Of a stretch of 26,760 nt of DNA, positions 1 through 6,375 are shown piece by piece. This DNA is from a virus. Within the stretch, counting starts at the first letter, position 1, and every line of letters starts with the position of its first letter. The DNA lies in the IMG/VR virus record IMGVR_UViG_3300046167_000344, positions 1-26,760 of that record; one strand, 5' to 3'. The translations under genes were made by a program, and so were the position numbers. The notes below the pieces were generated by a model. That model searched no databases, was not told the DNA's origin, and saw only the letters and a list, made by a program, of their open reading frames with translations.

Positions 1-15
1 TTGGGATCATAGCAC

Positions 16-45
16 AAAAAAGGCCCAGCGCAATAATGCTGGGCC
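16..45 (-). terminator. Rho-independent terminator ending the replication operon
   Basis: Read on the minus strand, a perfect 8-bp stem (GGCCCAGC at 38-45 pairing with 22-29) with an 8-nt loop is followed by six T residues (complement of 16-21). It lies about 60 nt after the stop codon of the last minus-strand replication gene, so it is well placed to end that operon. Confidence 0.85.
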
Positions 46-56
46 AGTTGTTGAGT

Positions 57-90
57 GTTGAGCTGTGGAAACAAGTGGAAGCAGCTCAAC
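57..90 (-). other. Second stem-loop after the last replication gene
   Basis: GTTGAGCTG at 57-65 and its exact reverse complement at 82-90 form a 9-bp stem with a 16-nt loop, between the stop codon of the preceding gene and the terminator. There is no T tract, so it is not a terminator by itself. It may stabilise the 3' end of the mRNA; that role is inferred. Confidence 0.45.
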
Positions 91-106
91 GGGCAATTAC
101 TTTTTA

Positions 107-694
107 TCAGAATGGGATGTCATCATCAAACACTTTCGGCTTTGCTCGGATGTCGATCACCTCTGCTGCTGGGAAGGATTCTTTGACTGCCTTCTCGAAC
201 TCTCCTGCGTTGTGGTCTCGGAAGTTTCGGTATGCGAGTGCCACCTCTCTGAGCGTCAGCAGCTCTAGGTCTGGCCGTTGTTCTTTGATCTTCTGCCACG
301 ACCTTCCGTCTTTCATAATGCCAAAGGTCTCGCCATCCAGTTCCATCTCCCAAATGTCTGTTGAGGCTCTCTGTGCGCCTAGTCTCTCTGCTTCTGCGTC
401 CATTGCCTTGAGGCCTCTTACTACGACCTCTGCTCTTACCTTGCATTCTTCTGGATTGTTTTCTTCGATAGCCTTGTTCATCTTTGCCATTGCCGATCCG
501 TACTTCTGTGCTGTTTCGACGCTTACCAATTCTGGCAGCATGTCGATGCCCCACTTTGTGTCCATCTGTATTGCCAGCCGATCCATTGGAGCTATTGCGT
601 AGTCACACATGATTTGATCCTTATGCGCTTGCGGGTTGAATAACCTGTCTGCCTTCTTTTGTCGCCTTGGCCTCCGAGGCTTCTGCGTTGTCAT
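107..694 (-). CDS. Phage protein with an SSB-like C-terminal tip (FDDDIPF)
   Basis: A 195-aa protein if translation starts at the third ATG of an ATG triplet (694). That ATG has GGAG six bases upstream; an in-frame GTG at 706 and ATGs at 700 and 697 are closer to GGAG or overlap it. The N-terminus is strongly basic (KPRRPRRQKK). The middle is mostly helical and charged, without a fold I recognise. The last seven residues, FDDDIPF, are identical to the C-terminal tip of E. coli SSB, which docks replication and repair proteins (known for SSB). No OB-fold is apparent, so this is not an SSB. It is the last gene of the replication operon, directly downstream of the iteron cluster. I infer a DNA-associated adaptor that recruits host SSB-binding proteins. 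The function is not established. Confidence 0.85.
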   Translation of the reverse strand: MTTQKPRRPRRQKKADRLFNPQAHKDQIMCDYAIAPMDRLAIQMDTKWGIDMLPELVSVETAQKYGSAMAKMNKAIEENNPEECKVRAEVVVRGLKAMDAEAERLGAQRASTDIWEMELDGETFGIMKDGRSWQKIKEQRPDLELLTLREVALAYRNFRDHNAGEFEKAVKESFPAAEVIDIRAKPKVFDDDIPF

Positions 695-702
695 CATCAT
701 CT

Positions 703-846
703 CCACAGTTAAATCACCACAGTTTCATATAATCCACATTCCACCACAGTAGTATGCATATACATACAACTACTGTGGTGGAACTATTTGTGGCCTTTTC
801 TTCCACAGTTCCACAGTTCATCCACAGTTCAGAAAAACAACTGTGG
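703..846. other. Iteron cluster and long palindrome: probable replication origin
   Basis: The octamer CCACAGTT occurs in direct orientation at 703-710, 717-724, 803-810, 811-818 and 822-829, and inverted at 839-846. Two 7-base versions lie at 744-750 and, inverted, 772-778, inside a perfect 15-bp inverted repeat (739-753 and 769-783) with a 15-nt AT-rich spacer. A degenerate copy is at 734-740. Two sequences differ by one base from the DnaA box TTATCCACA (TAATCCACA from 730, TCATCCACA at 818-826). The cluster lies between a RepA-like primase-helicase gene and the next gene of its operon. Iterons beside a rep gene are typical of plasmid and phage origins. It could instead be an operator array. 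Confidence 0.65.
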
Positions 847-862
847 AAGTGCGGAACCAGCA

Positions 863-3055
863 TCAAACTTCCTCCCAATTGACCCACTCCCCGACCACCA
901 CGCACGGCACATCTCTTCCGCTTCGGCTGTCTCTTATCTCTGCGACTTTGAGGTTGCCTGTGCTGATCCACTTCTTGACGATTGCCTTTGCCTTTGCTTT
1001 GTCCCCTGGCTTTTCTGTGTCGAGGTCGAGCTGTTCTGCGACTGCATTGCCGATCCAGTTCTTTGCTCTGATGTCTGAGCGGTATGCCTTGTCGTTCTCC
1101 TCTGCCTTGCCGACTGTTCTTTGGACATCGTATAGGTCTTTGGTTGTCACGCCGTCGAATAAATTAGGAAGTTTGAACTCTGTGGCTACACCAATCAACT
1201 CAGAGTTTGCTATTTCGACTGAAATCATGCGGCGGTATGTTGCCTTGTCTGATGGCGGTGCGAGGTTTGCCTTGCCATCGTCTTGGCGGAATATGCCGAG
1301 TGCTTCTTGTTCGTCCACCCCGAGTGCCATTGCGTCTTCTGGTGTAATCCTGTTTATCACTCTTGCTGCTCTTGCTGCACCGATCAGACTGCCTGCACCG
1401 CGCACTGAATCCACTGTTGCGTCTTCTCCGTTGCCTTTGCGGATGTGATGCACGAGCTGTACTGAGCTGTTGGTGTCTCTTGCCAGCTTCCTGAGCATTG
1501 ACACGACTGCCTGGATGCTTCCATTATTATTCTCATTGACCAGGTGAGCTGATATGAAGGGATCTAGGATCACTACGACACCTATGTTGTTCTCTTTGAT
1601 CTTGCGGATCATGAATGCCAGCAGCTCATCGTTCTGGATCAGGCCGTCCCTTCCTTCTGCTGCCAGCGTGATCTGCATGGTGTCCTCGCCATCCATGAAC
1701 AGCTTTCCTTTGATGTCATCTGGCTTGAGGCCATAGTGCTGCATTGCTGCTATGGTTCTCATTTGGAGTTCTGAGATAGGATCTTCTAAATTTATGACCC
1801 ATGTGTTGCACTGCTCCTTGACCCTTACGCCAAGCAGGTCTTTGCCTGTCGATATTGCCAGTGCTTCCACAATGATTGCGGATGTCTTGCCTATGCCGCC
1901 GGCTGATGCTGTGACGCTGATGTATTTCTTGATGTAATCGTATCCATACACCCACTCTCTGCGCGGCAGCGTGAGGGCGTCAAACATTTCATAGGGTGTT
2001 GGCCAATCATTGCCTGTGTCGGCCTCTGTGTGGCTCTGTGTTGGCTCTGTGGCTATCTGCAATGTTTGGTTCTGCTGCTCCATGCGCTCGGCTGCTGGAT
2101 CAGGTGGTGGCGTCCAGCCTTTGTTTCTGGCGCCGTCAATTGCCTTCTGCACCTCTGCCCTTGTTTCTTCTACTGAGTAGCCGCCGAGGGTAAAGCCATC
2201 CGTGATCGCGTGGATCTCTTCGTCGGCTAGGCCTTTGTTGACGTATGATCCTACCAAGCGCACCATGTTTCTGTGCCAATCGTCCCCTGCTAGCACATCT
2301 TGGACTGCCATCTGCCTGTCCATTGCTTGCTGGCCGAGGTCTATGTTGATTGTGCTAGCAGTTTGTGGCTCTGCCTTTGGGAAAGCGCGCATCATGCGTT
2401 CAAATTCAACTGGTTCTCTGTCTGTTGAGAACTCTGTTCGCATTGTGACCAGCTCTGGGACATAGCCTTTGTCTTGTTTCTTTTGGTTGGGCCATGAGAC
2501 TGTGCCTGCCACGCGCATGATGCGTGATGGGTTTACGACTGCTGCATCTGTTTGGAGCGAGGCGGCGATTGCTTTTTGTACATCACGCCATGCTTGCATG
2601 TTTTGCACTGGCTCTTCGAGCTGCCAGTATGCGTGGCCTCTGGCGAATGGCGTTGTGCCTGTCTTGATCGACATTGTGAACTTTGGGCCGGCGAAAGACA
2701 GGATGTTTTCCATTGCGCCCGCAGTGTCTGCGTCCGCAAAGCAATAGAATGCGGCCAGGATGTCTGTGTCTTTGGCGGCTTGGCCTGCTGGTATCTCTAT
2801 GATTGGGTCAATTGGATTGATGCACATGTAGATGTTTTGCTTGGCGGCGTTCATTGCCTCGGCATGCTGGGCTGCGTCTTCTATGTTTTTTAGTGCAAAT
2901 CTTGCAGCGTTTGCTGATCCAGATTGCGAGATAGAACGTATCTCTATGAGCGGTTGGCCCACAGTGTTCCAATTTTCTGTGATCTGTGCTATGAACTGCT
3001 TAATGATTGCGGTTTTGGGAGCCATTTCCATTTGTTCTTCCACTTCCATTTTCAT
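863..3055 (-). CDS. Primase-helicase: AEP-type primase fused to RepA-like AAA helicase
   Basis: A 730-aa replication protein. The N-terminal domain carries archaeo-eukaryotic primase-type motifs: FADAD (106-110, metal-binding acids), HAYWQL (141-146) and RIMRVAGTVSW (178-188). The centre is a RecA-fold helicase of the RepA type, with Walker A SAGGIGKT (384-391), Walker B VVVILD ending at D498, LVHHIRKG (534-541) and RGAGSLIGAARAA (552-564). Residues 640-730 look like a winged-helix segment. It probably opens the origin, unwinds DNA and lays primers, acting at the iterons just downstream of its own stop codon. The start is supported by GGGGAGG five bases before the ATG. A second ATG lies at codon 3. 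No DNA polymerase lies nearby. The helicase assignment is firm, the AEP assignment good. Confidence 0.9.
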   Translation of the reverse strand: MKMEVEEQMEMAPKTAIIKQFIAQITENWNTVGQPLIEIRSISQSGSANAARFALKNIEDAAQHAEAMNAAKQNIYMCINPIDPIIEIPAGQAAKDTDILAAFYCFADADTAGAMENILSFAGPKFTMSIKTGTTPFARGHAYWQLEEPVQNMQAWRDVQKAIAASLQTDAAVVNPSRIMRVAGTVSWPNQKKQDKGYVPELVTMRTEFSTDREPVEFERMMRAFPKAEPQTASTINIDLGQQAMDRQMAVQDVLAGDDWHRNMVRLVGSYVNKGLADEEIHAITDGFTLGGYSVEETRAEVQKAIDGARNKGWTPPPDPAAERMEQQNQTLQIATEPTQSHTEADTGNDWPTPYEMFDALTLPRREWVYGYDYIKKYISVTASAGGIGKTSAIIVEALAISTGKDLLGVRVKEQCNTWVINLEDPISELQMRTIAAMQHYGLKPDDIKGKLFMDGEDTMQITLAAEGRDGLIQNDELLAFMIRKIKENNIGVVVILDPFISAHLVNENNNGSIQAVVSMLRKLARDTNSSVQLVHHIRKGNGEDATVDSVRGAGSLIGAARAARVINRITPEDAMALGVDEQEALGIFRQDDGKANLAPPSDKATYRRMISVEIANSELIGVATEFKLPNLFDGVTTKDLYDVQRTVGKAEENDKAYRSDIRAKNWIGNAVAEQLDLDTEKPGDKAKAKAIVKKWISTGNLKVAEIRDSRSGRDVPCVVVGEWVNWEEV

Positions 3056-3073
3056 TGATTCCTCCCCTGAACT

Positions 3074-3103
3074 GCCCAGCGGCTATGACCGCTGGGCTTT
3101 TTT
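3074..3103 (+). terminator. Plus-oriented terminator-like hairpin between minus-strand genes
   Basis: A 9-bp perfect stem, GCCCAGCGG (3074-3082) with 3089-3097, a 6-nt loop and then six T residues on the plus strand. In this orientation it would stop rightward transcription, yet both flanking genes are read leftward. On the leftward mRNA it forms a hairpin about 10 nt upstream of the helicase ribosome site. It may block antisense transcripts or mark an mRNA processing point. Confidence 0.6.
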
Positions 3104-3106
3104 CAT

Positions 3107-3724
3107 TTAAAACTCTGCGTCAGCAGGAGCTGGTGCAGGAGCTGGTGCTGGTGCTGGTGCGGGTGCAGCTTCTTCGACTGCTATTCCTGCGGCGACACCT
3201 TCTTTGAGGCAGTCTGGCTTGTCTACCCACTTTACGATCTCAAAGATCGGGTAGCATGTTGAGCCTTTGGTGAACTTGATCTCCTTGGCTTCTACCATCT
3301 TGATAAGTGGCATCTGGCCGTTTGTGCCTTGGCTTAGTTTCGGAGCAAGGTCTGTCAGTGCAGCCCATACGCCGGCGCCTGCCTGCTCCCACATAGCGAC
3401 CTTGCCGCCACCGATTGCGCACTTGACCGAAAAGCCTTTCTTGTAATCATCTCCAGGCTTTGCCATCATTTGATTGACTGTCGGGTTCCACTTCCATTCA
3501 GGCGCCACGCCGACCATGCCGTCTGACTTCTGCCAGCCTGTCTTGAGGCTGTCTAGGTCAATGACGAAGCCGTTTGTTTGCGCAGCTTCAAACTCATCCT
3601 TTGCTGCACCGTCACGGGTGTAGAACTGTTTGGCTCGGACAGCGCCGTCCTGTGTGCCACGGGCTGACCATTGCAGGAATGTGTTAACGTCAGAGCCTGA
3701 TGCCCCTAGATCTATTTCAAACAT
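3107..3724 (-). CDS. Putative single-stranded DNA-binding or recombination-associated protein
   Basis: A 205-aa protein encoded between the nuclease and the primase-helicase. Residues 1-180 look like a compact alpha/beta domain rich in aromatic and basic residues (for example FYTRDG, WKWNP, IKFTKGSTCYPIFEIVKWV), as expected for an OB-fold. The C-terminus is a Pro-Ala repeat of about 14 residues ending in ADAEF, an acidic tip with terminal phenylalanine, as in phage gp2.5-type ssDNA-binding proteins, where the tail contacts partner proteins. A ribosome site (AAGGA) lies about eight bases before the ATG. Position and tail suggest ssDNA binding, but no diagnostic motif was found and another DNA-metabolism role is possible. 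Confidence 0.5.
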   Translation of the reverse strand: MFEIDLGASGSDVNTFLQWSARGTQDGAVRAKQFYTRDGAAKDEFEAAQTNGFVIDLDSLKTGWQKSDGMVGVAPEWKWNPTVNQMMAKPGDDYKKGFSVKCAIGGGKVAMWEQAGAGVWAALTDLAPKLSQGTNGQMPLIKMVEAKEIKFTKGSTCYPIFEIVKWVDKPDCLKEGVAAGIAVEEAAPAPAPAPAPAPAPADAEF

Positions 3725-3784
3725 TTTGTATCCTTTACGTTGTTTGATTGTTGGAGTTGTTGTGCGCGTAACCCTGCGCTGGGA

Positions 3785-4553
3785 TTAGATGCCATACATT
3801 TCTTCCCGCAGATCTTCTGCCCCGTTCCAATAGAACGAGTTAGGGTTGACGGGTATGACCTCTCTAATATCTTCTGCGCTGCCTGCGCGCAGGAACTTTT
3901 CAAGCCGAGCGATCTGCTTCTTGGCCTTGCCAAGGATCTCTGTTGGATCGCCGTCTTCAAGCATGTTTGTTTTCTTTGATGACACATAAAGAAACTTGAC
4001 CACTTGGTTGCCTCTGGCCTTCTGGTAGATCGCGCGTTGCAATTGATGCTCTGGAGACATCTTGCTTGGGATGCGGCCTGTTGTTTTAAGATCAATGACC
4101 ACGCCGTGATCGGGGAATACGAAATCTAGGTAGCCGATCACAGGTACCGACCAAATTACCTCCCCATCGTCATTTCTGTCGGTAGCTGTAATACTGACCT
4201 TGATCTGTCCCTCTTCAGGAAACTCAGGCTTGCCATAATGCTCAAGCTCTTGAAGCGTTAGCTCCATGCACGGCTCAATCATGGCGCGCTCCTTGGTGAT
4301 CTTTTCGTCAGCCATAAAGAACATGCTGTCAAATTTTTCCAATGCCTGATCCAATGCGCCGGCCTTGTGCAGCTTGCCGGTCAGTGTGTTGGCAACGGCA
4401 TCCTCTGTGCAGATGCCACGCATTGCAGCGGCGCCCATAGGTGTGCGCTTCTTGAATAGGTATGACGCAACCCAAACGTCTGGGGCGTTAGGCCCAGAGG
4501 TTTATTGATGATGCTGACAGGTGCTTTATGCCGTGCTTTTCAAAACCGTTCAT
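3785..4553 (-). CDS. PD-(D/E)XK (RecB/Cas4-like) nuclease, interrupted by an apparent +1 frameshift
   Basis: The uninterrupted reading frame begins at ATG 4438 (217 aa), but the natural N-terminus lies upstream in another frame. ATG at 4553 overlaps the resolvase stop (ATGA) and encodes 21 residues (MNGFEKHGIK then HLSASSINLWA) before TAA at 4490-4488. Skipping one base there continues in frame as NAPDVWVASYLFKKRTP and into the 217-aa part, giving 255 aa. In that product the RecB-type acids and lysine are E50 (RGICTE), D143 (GYLDF), D154 and K156 (IDLKTT) and Q170 (EHQLQ). Such nucleases act as exonucleases or Cas4-like end processors in recombination and replication. The frame break may be a real mutation, a sequence error or recoding. 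Family call strong; intactness uncertain. Confidence 0.85.
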
Positions 4554-5020
4554 GCTGTTAGCTTTCCGTATAGGGCCAAGAGACAGGCCTCACTTCTGCC
4601 ATCGTCCTTGACACGTTTAAACAGGTCAGCCTGTGCAGGCCATCTCTGGCTTGCGAGTGATCGGCTGAGTCCTTTGTCTTTGTTCAGTCCAAGGTGCGAC
4701 TTCCACTTAGCCGGCGTGACCATTGTCATGGGCAGCTTGTGCGCTGCGATAGCCATCTGCGTGGCGCCGTAGGCCTGGCCGAAACGGAACATGCTGCTGA
4801 CACCGTTGCCTCTGACGGCACTGACCTGCTCCAAGATAACATGATGCGGCTCATCGCCCTCGGGTGTGAGTATCTCGTGCAGCTCATACAGGTTCAGCTC
4901 TGTCTTGCCTTTGATGTTTTTATAGACCGGCATGTCATGCACCTCGACGCTGTTGCTGTCAGGCCAGTAGAATGCAATCGCACCAGTGAAGCCTGGGTCT
5001 ATGCCGACAAAGACTGTCAT
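4550..5020 (-). CDS. RuvC-like Holliday junction resolvase
   Basis: A 156-aa RNase H-fold nuclease. GIDPG near the N-terminus supplies the first catalytic Asp (D8), ILEQV the Glu (E64), and KDDGRSEACLLA (138-149) the C-terminal acids (D139/D140 and E144), in the order and spacing of RuvC. A VTPAKWK segment (101-107) precedes the last motif, as in phage members. It probably resolves branched DNA before packaging or during recombination. The start ATG overlaps the upstream stop (ATGA), and its own stop overlaps the nuclease start (ATGA), so the three are translationally coupled. Length is close to bacterial RuvC. Confidence 0.9.
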   Translation of the reverse strand: MTVFVGIDPGFTGAIAFYWPDSNSVEVHDMPVYKNIKGKTELNLYELHEILTPEGDEPHHVILEQVSAVRGNGVSSMFRFGQAYGATQMAIAAHKLPMTMVTPAKWKSHLGLNKDKGLSRSLASQRWPAQADLFKRVKDDGRSEACLLALYGKLTA

Positions 5021-5199
5021 GCTTGATCTCGGATCTTGATGCCGTTGAAGTTAAGAAAGAAGAAGATTGCTTCTTCAGTTAGATCGCGCAGGGTTGGGTC
5101 TTGCCCATCCATCTTTGCCCGATTCTCTTGCAGAACGCGCATGCCGTCAGCAAGCTCACACTTGATGCGGTGGTTCCACTGCTCTTTCTTTTGTTTCAT
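5017..5199 (-). CDS. Small hypothetical protein, first gene of the replication operon
   Basis: A 60-aa, charged, probably helical protein with no recognised domain. A purine-rich ribosome site (GGGGGAAAG) lies just before the ATG, and the stop overlaps the resolvase start in an ATGA, which supports a real gene. It is the first leftward gene after the divergent operator region. It is small enough to be a regulator, but no helix-turn-helix is evident. Confidence 0.75.
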   Translation of the reverse strand: MKQKKEQWNHRIKCELADGMRVLQENRAKMDGQDPTLRDLTEEAIFFFLNFNGIKIRDQA

Positions 5200-5212
5200 C
5201 TTTCCCCCAGGG

Positions 5213-5301
5213 TTGCTAGTCGTTCCCCATACATAGTGCTAGCAATTATTTTAATCAAGTGCAATTTTTTGCTAGCAAAGGTATTGCAAAGTTGCTAGCA
5301 A
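5213..5301. promoter_or_regulatory. Four-site operator in the divergent early promoter region
   Basis: The 10-bp palindrome TTGCTAGCAA occurs exactly at 5269-5278 and 5292-5301, with one mismatch at 5236-5245, and as a degraded copy (TTGCTAGT) from 5213. Start-to-start spacings are 23, 33 and 23 bp, about two, three and two helix turns. The array occupies the gap between leftward replication genes and rightward small genes. Repeated palindromes here are best explained as binding sites for a dimeric repressor or activator. No gene in the window is clearly that regulator. Confidence 0.7.
5230..5258 (-). promoter_or_regulatory. Candidate leftward promoter for the replication operon
   Basis: On the minus strand, TTGATT (complement of 5253-5258) and TATGTA (complement of 5230-5235) are separated by 17 bp. 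The operator copy at 5236-5245 lies inside the spacer, so a bound protein would block polymerase. The -10 match is weak and the call rests largely on position. Confidence 0.4.
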
Positions 5302-5312
5302 GATTCTATATG
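5284..5312 (+). promoter_or_regulatory. Candidate rightward promoter for the small-gene operon
   Basis: TTGCAA (5284-5289) and TATATG (5307-5312) are 17 bp apart on the plus strand. The operator copy at 5292-5301 sits inside the spacer. The first rightward ATG follows at 5346 with AGGGAG upstream. The hexamers are imperfect, so the exact promoter is uncertain. Confidence 0.4.
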
Positions 5313-5345
5313 TAATGTATAGACAGAAACAAGGGAGACACGGAC

Positions 5346-5552
5346 ATGATTTTAAAGATGACAGCAATTCCGTTTGAAGGCGCAAACATCATTGTTGATT
5401 TTGGTGACGACTGCTACGCAGTCCAGCACTCAAACGGTAACGTCGGCATTTACGCAAAAGATGAAGATGAATTGTTGCGCATTAGCGACCGATTGATCCG
5501 CAACCCCAACAAGTCTGGCGAACAAATCGCAAAAGAAATGTGGGGCGCCTAA
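5346..5552 (+). CDS. Small hypothetical protein, first gene of the plus-strand operon
   Basis: A 68-aa acidic protein. It begins with an alternating hydrophobic segment (FEGANIIVDFG) and ends in a probable helix. AGGGAG lies eight bases before the ATG. As the first gene after the divergent operator it is likely expressed early. No family recognised; a role in host takeover or control is only a guess from position. Confidence 0.75.
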   Translation: MILKMTAIPFEGANIIVDFGDDCYAVQHSNGNVGIYAKDEDELLRISDRLIRNPNKSGEQIAKEMWGA

Positions 5553-5559
5553 TCAAACC

Positions 5560-5577
5560 GGGGAGCTGCGGCTCCCC
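5560..5577 (+). other. GC-rich hairpin without T tract, between early genes
   Basis: GGGGAGC (5560-5566) and GCTCCCC (5571-5577) form a 7-bp perfect stem with a TGCG tetraloop, eight bases after the first gene's stop. No run of T follows, so it is not a standard terminator. It may act as a partial attenuator or protect the 3' end of the upstream message. Confidence 0.55.
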
Positions 5578-5602
5578 CCTATCACTTAGAAAAGAATATA
5601 CC

Positions 5603-5899
5603 GTGAAATATAAACTATCAGATAAAATTAGGTTTGATGCGTCACCAAAAGGCGAAATCATGCTGAAGGATTTAGTCGGACGTTATGTATATGTCCCATT
5701 AGGAAAGGCAGCTAAGACAGTCTGCCTAGATCACGTTGCCTCTGATGACACAGATAATGTCTTTTACAATCGTGATGAAAGCATAGGTTTTGACATAAAT
5801 TATATTTGGCAGTGCCTTATATATACAGACGAAGAAAGATCTCACTTTAGAGATTTTTATGAAGCAGCCAGAGATAACCAATTGGGAACACGCTTATGA
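5603..5899 (+). CDS. Hypothetical protein in the small-gene operon
   Basis: Open frame from 5540, but the upstream part overlaps the previous gene and the hairpin and does not look protein-like. I place the start at GTG 5603, giving 98 aa (KYKLSDKIRF...). The start is uncertain because only a weak purine tract (AGAAAAG) precedes it. The protein mixes acidic and aromatic residues with no recognised domain. Its stop overlaps the next start (ATGA), which supports the gene. Confidence 0.65.
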   Translation: MKYKLSDKIRFDASPKGEIMLKDLVGRYVYVPLGKAAKTVCLDHVASDDTDNVFYNRDESIGFDINYIWQCLIYTDEERSHFRDFYEAARDNQLGTRL

Positions 5900-6114
5900 C
5901 AATCGACGAAATCAAATCCGCAATTGCCAAAGAGACCAGTTTCATTGACAATAAATTAAAGGTCATTGACGAACTAAAAAAATACTATGGAGAAGGTGTC
6001 CGATCATCATCGGCCAGCGCCGACATAGGAATGGAAGCAGCCATGCTGCAAACCGCAATTGCAACCCGCAAAAACTTTGAGCAGTTACTGAAGGAGATGA
6101 CAGATGAAAGCTGA
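5896..6114 (+). CDS. Small helical hypothetical protein
   Basis: A 72-aa protein. Its ATG overlaps the preceding stop (ATGA). The sequence is largely amphipathic helix (IKSAIAKETSFIDNKLKVID and the C-terminal FEQLLKEM), suggesting a coiled-coil hairpin. No family recognised. Its last codons contain the ribosome site and start of the next micro-ORF. Confidence 0.75.
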   Translation: MTIDEIKSAIAKETSFIDNKLKVIDELKKYYGEGVRSSSASADIGMEAAMLQTAIATRKNFEQLLKEMTDES

Positions 6115-6196
6115 TTGGGAAGATTATGTAATTATCATCAGCGCGTTTTTCGCTGCAAACGCATGGATCGCAGGCATTGTGTGGGGGTGGTGGTGA
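6104..6196 (+). CDS. 30-aa single-pass membrane microprotein
   Basis: ATG at 6104 has AAGGAG seven to eight bases upstream, a textbook ribosome site. The product has a short acidic N-terminus (MKADWEDY) and then one hydrophobic helix ending in WGWW. It overlaps the preceding gene by 11 nt, and its TGA overlaps the next start (GTGA). Signal strength and coupling argue for a real gene. Candidate roles, inferred only from shape, include superinfection exclusion or modulation of a membrane protein. Confidence 0.7.
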   Translation: MKADWEDYVIIISAFFAANAWIAGIVWGWW

Positions 6197-6375
6197 GCGA
6201 ACTAACTCCTGCCGATCAGGCCATACTGCGATACCTGCGCACTCAAGTGGATCGCTTGCAAGATGAGCGGTATCGGCAAGACGCAAGGCCGAGCATTGCC
6301 AATGAGCTTCAGATTGCCCAGCGTGATCTGAAGCAATACACATCTGACCTTAGAAAAAAAGGATACAATATATAA
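6193..6375 (+). CDS. Small hypothetical protein (GTG start)
   Basis: The open frame reaches back to 6115, but GTG at 6193 overlaps the micro-ORF stop in GTGA and gives a sensible 60-aa product starting SELTPADQ. It is charged and helical (QVDRLQDERYRQD, ELQIAQRDLKQY), probably a coiled coil. The stop overlaps the next start as TAATG. No family recognised. Confidence 0.7.
   Translation: MSELTPADQAILRYLRTQVDRLQDERYRQDARPSIANELQIAQRDLKQYTSDLRKKGYNI

Noticed and set aside
36-602. Plus-strand open frame of 188 codons at the left edge
   Set aside because: It lies opposite the SSB-tip protein gene, runs through the terminator, and is Ser-rich as expected of an antisense shadow.
843-1448. Plus-strand open frame of 201 codons
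   Set aside because: Antisense to the C-terminal part of the helicase, which has clear motifs; no supporting signal.
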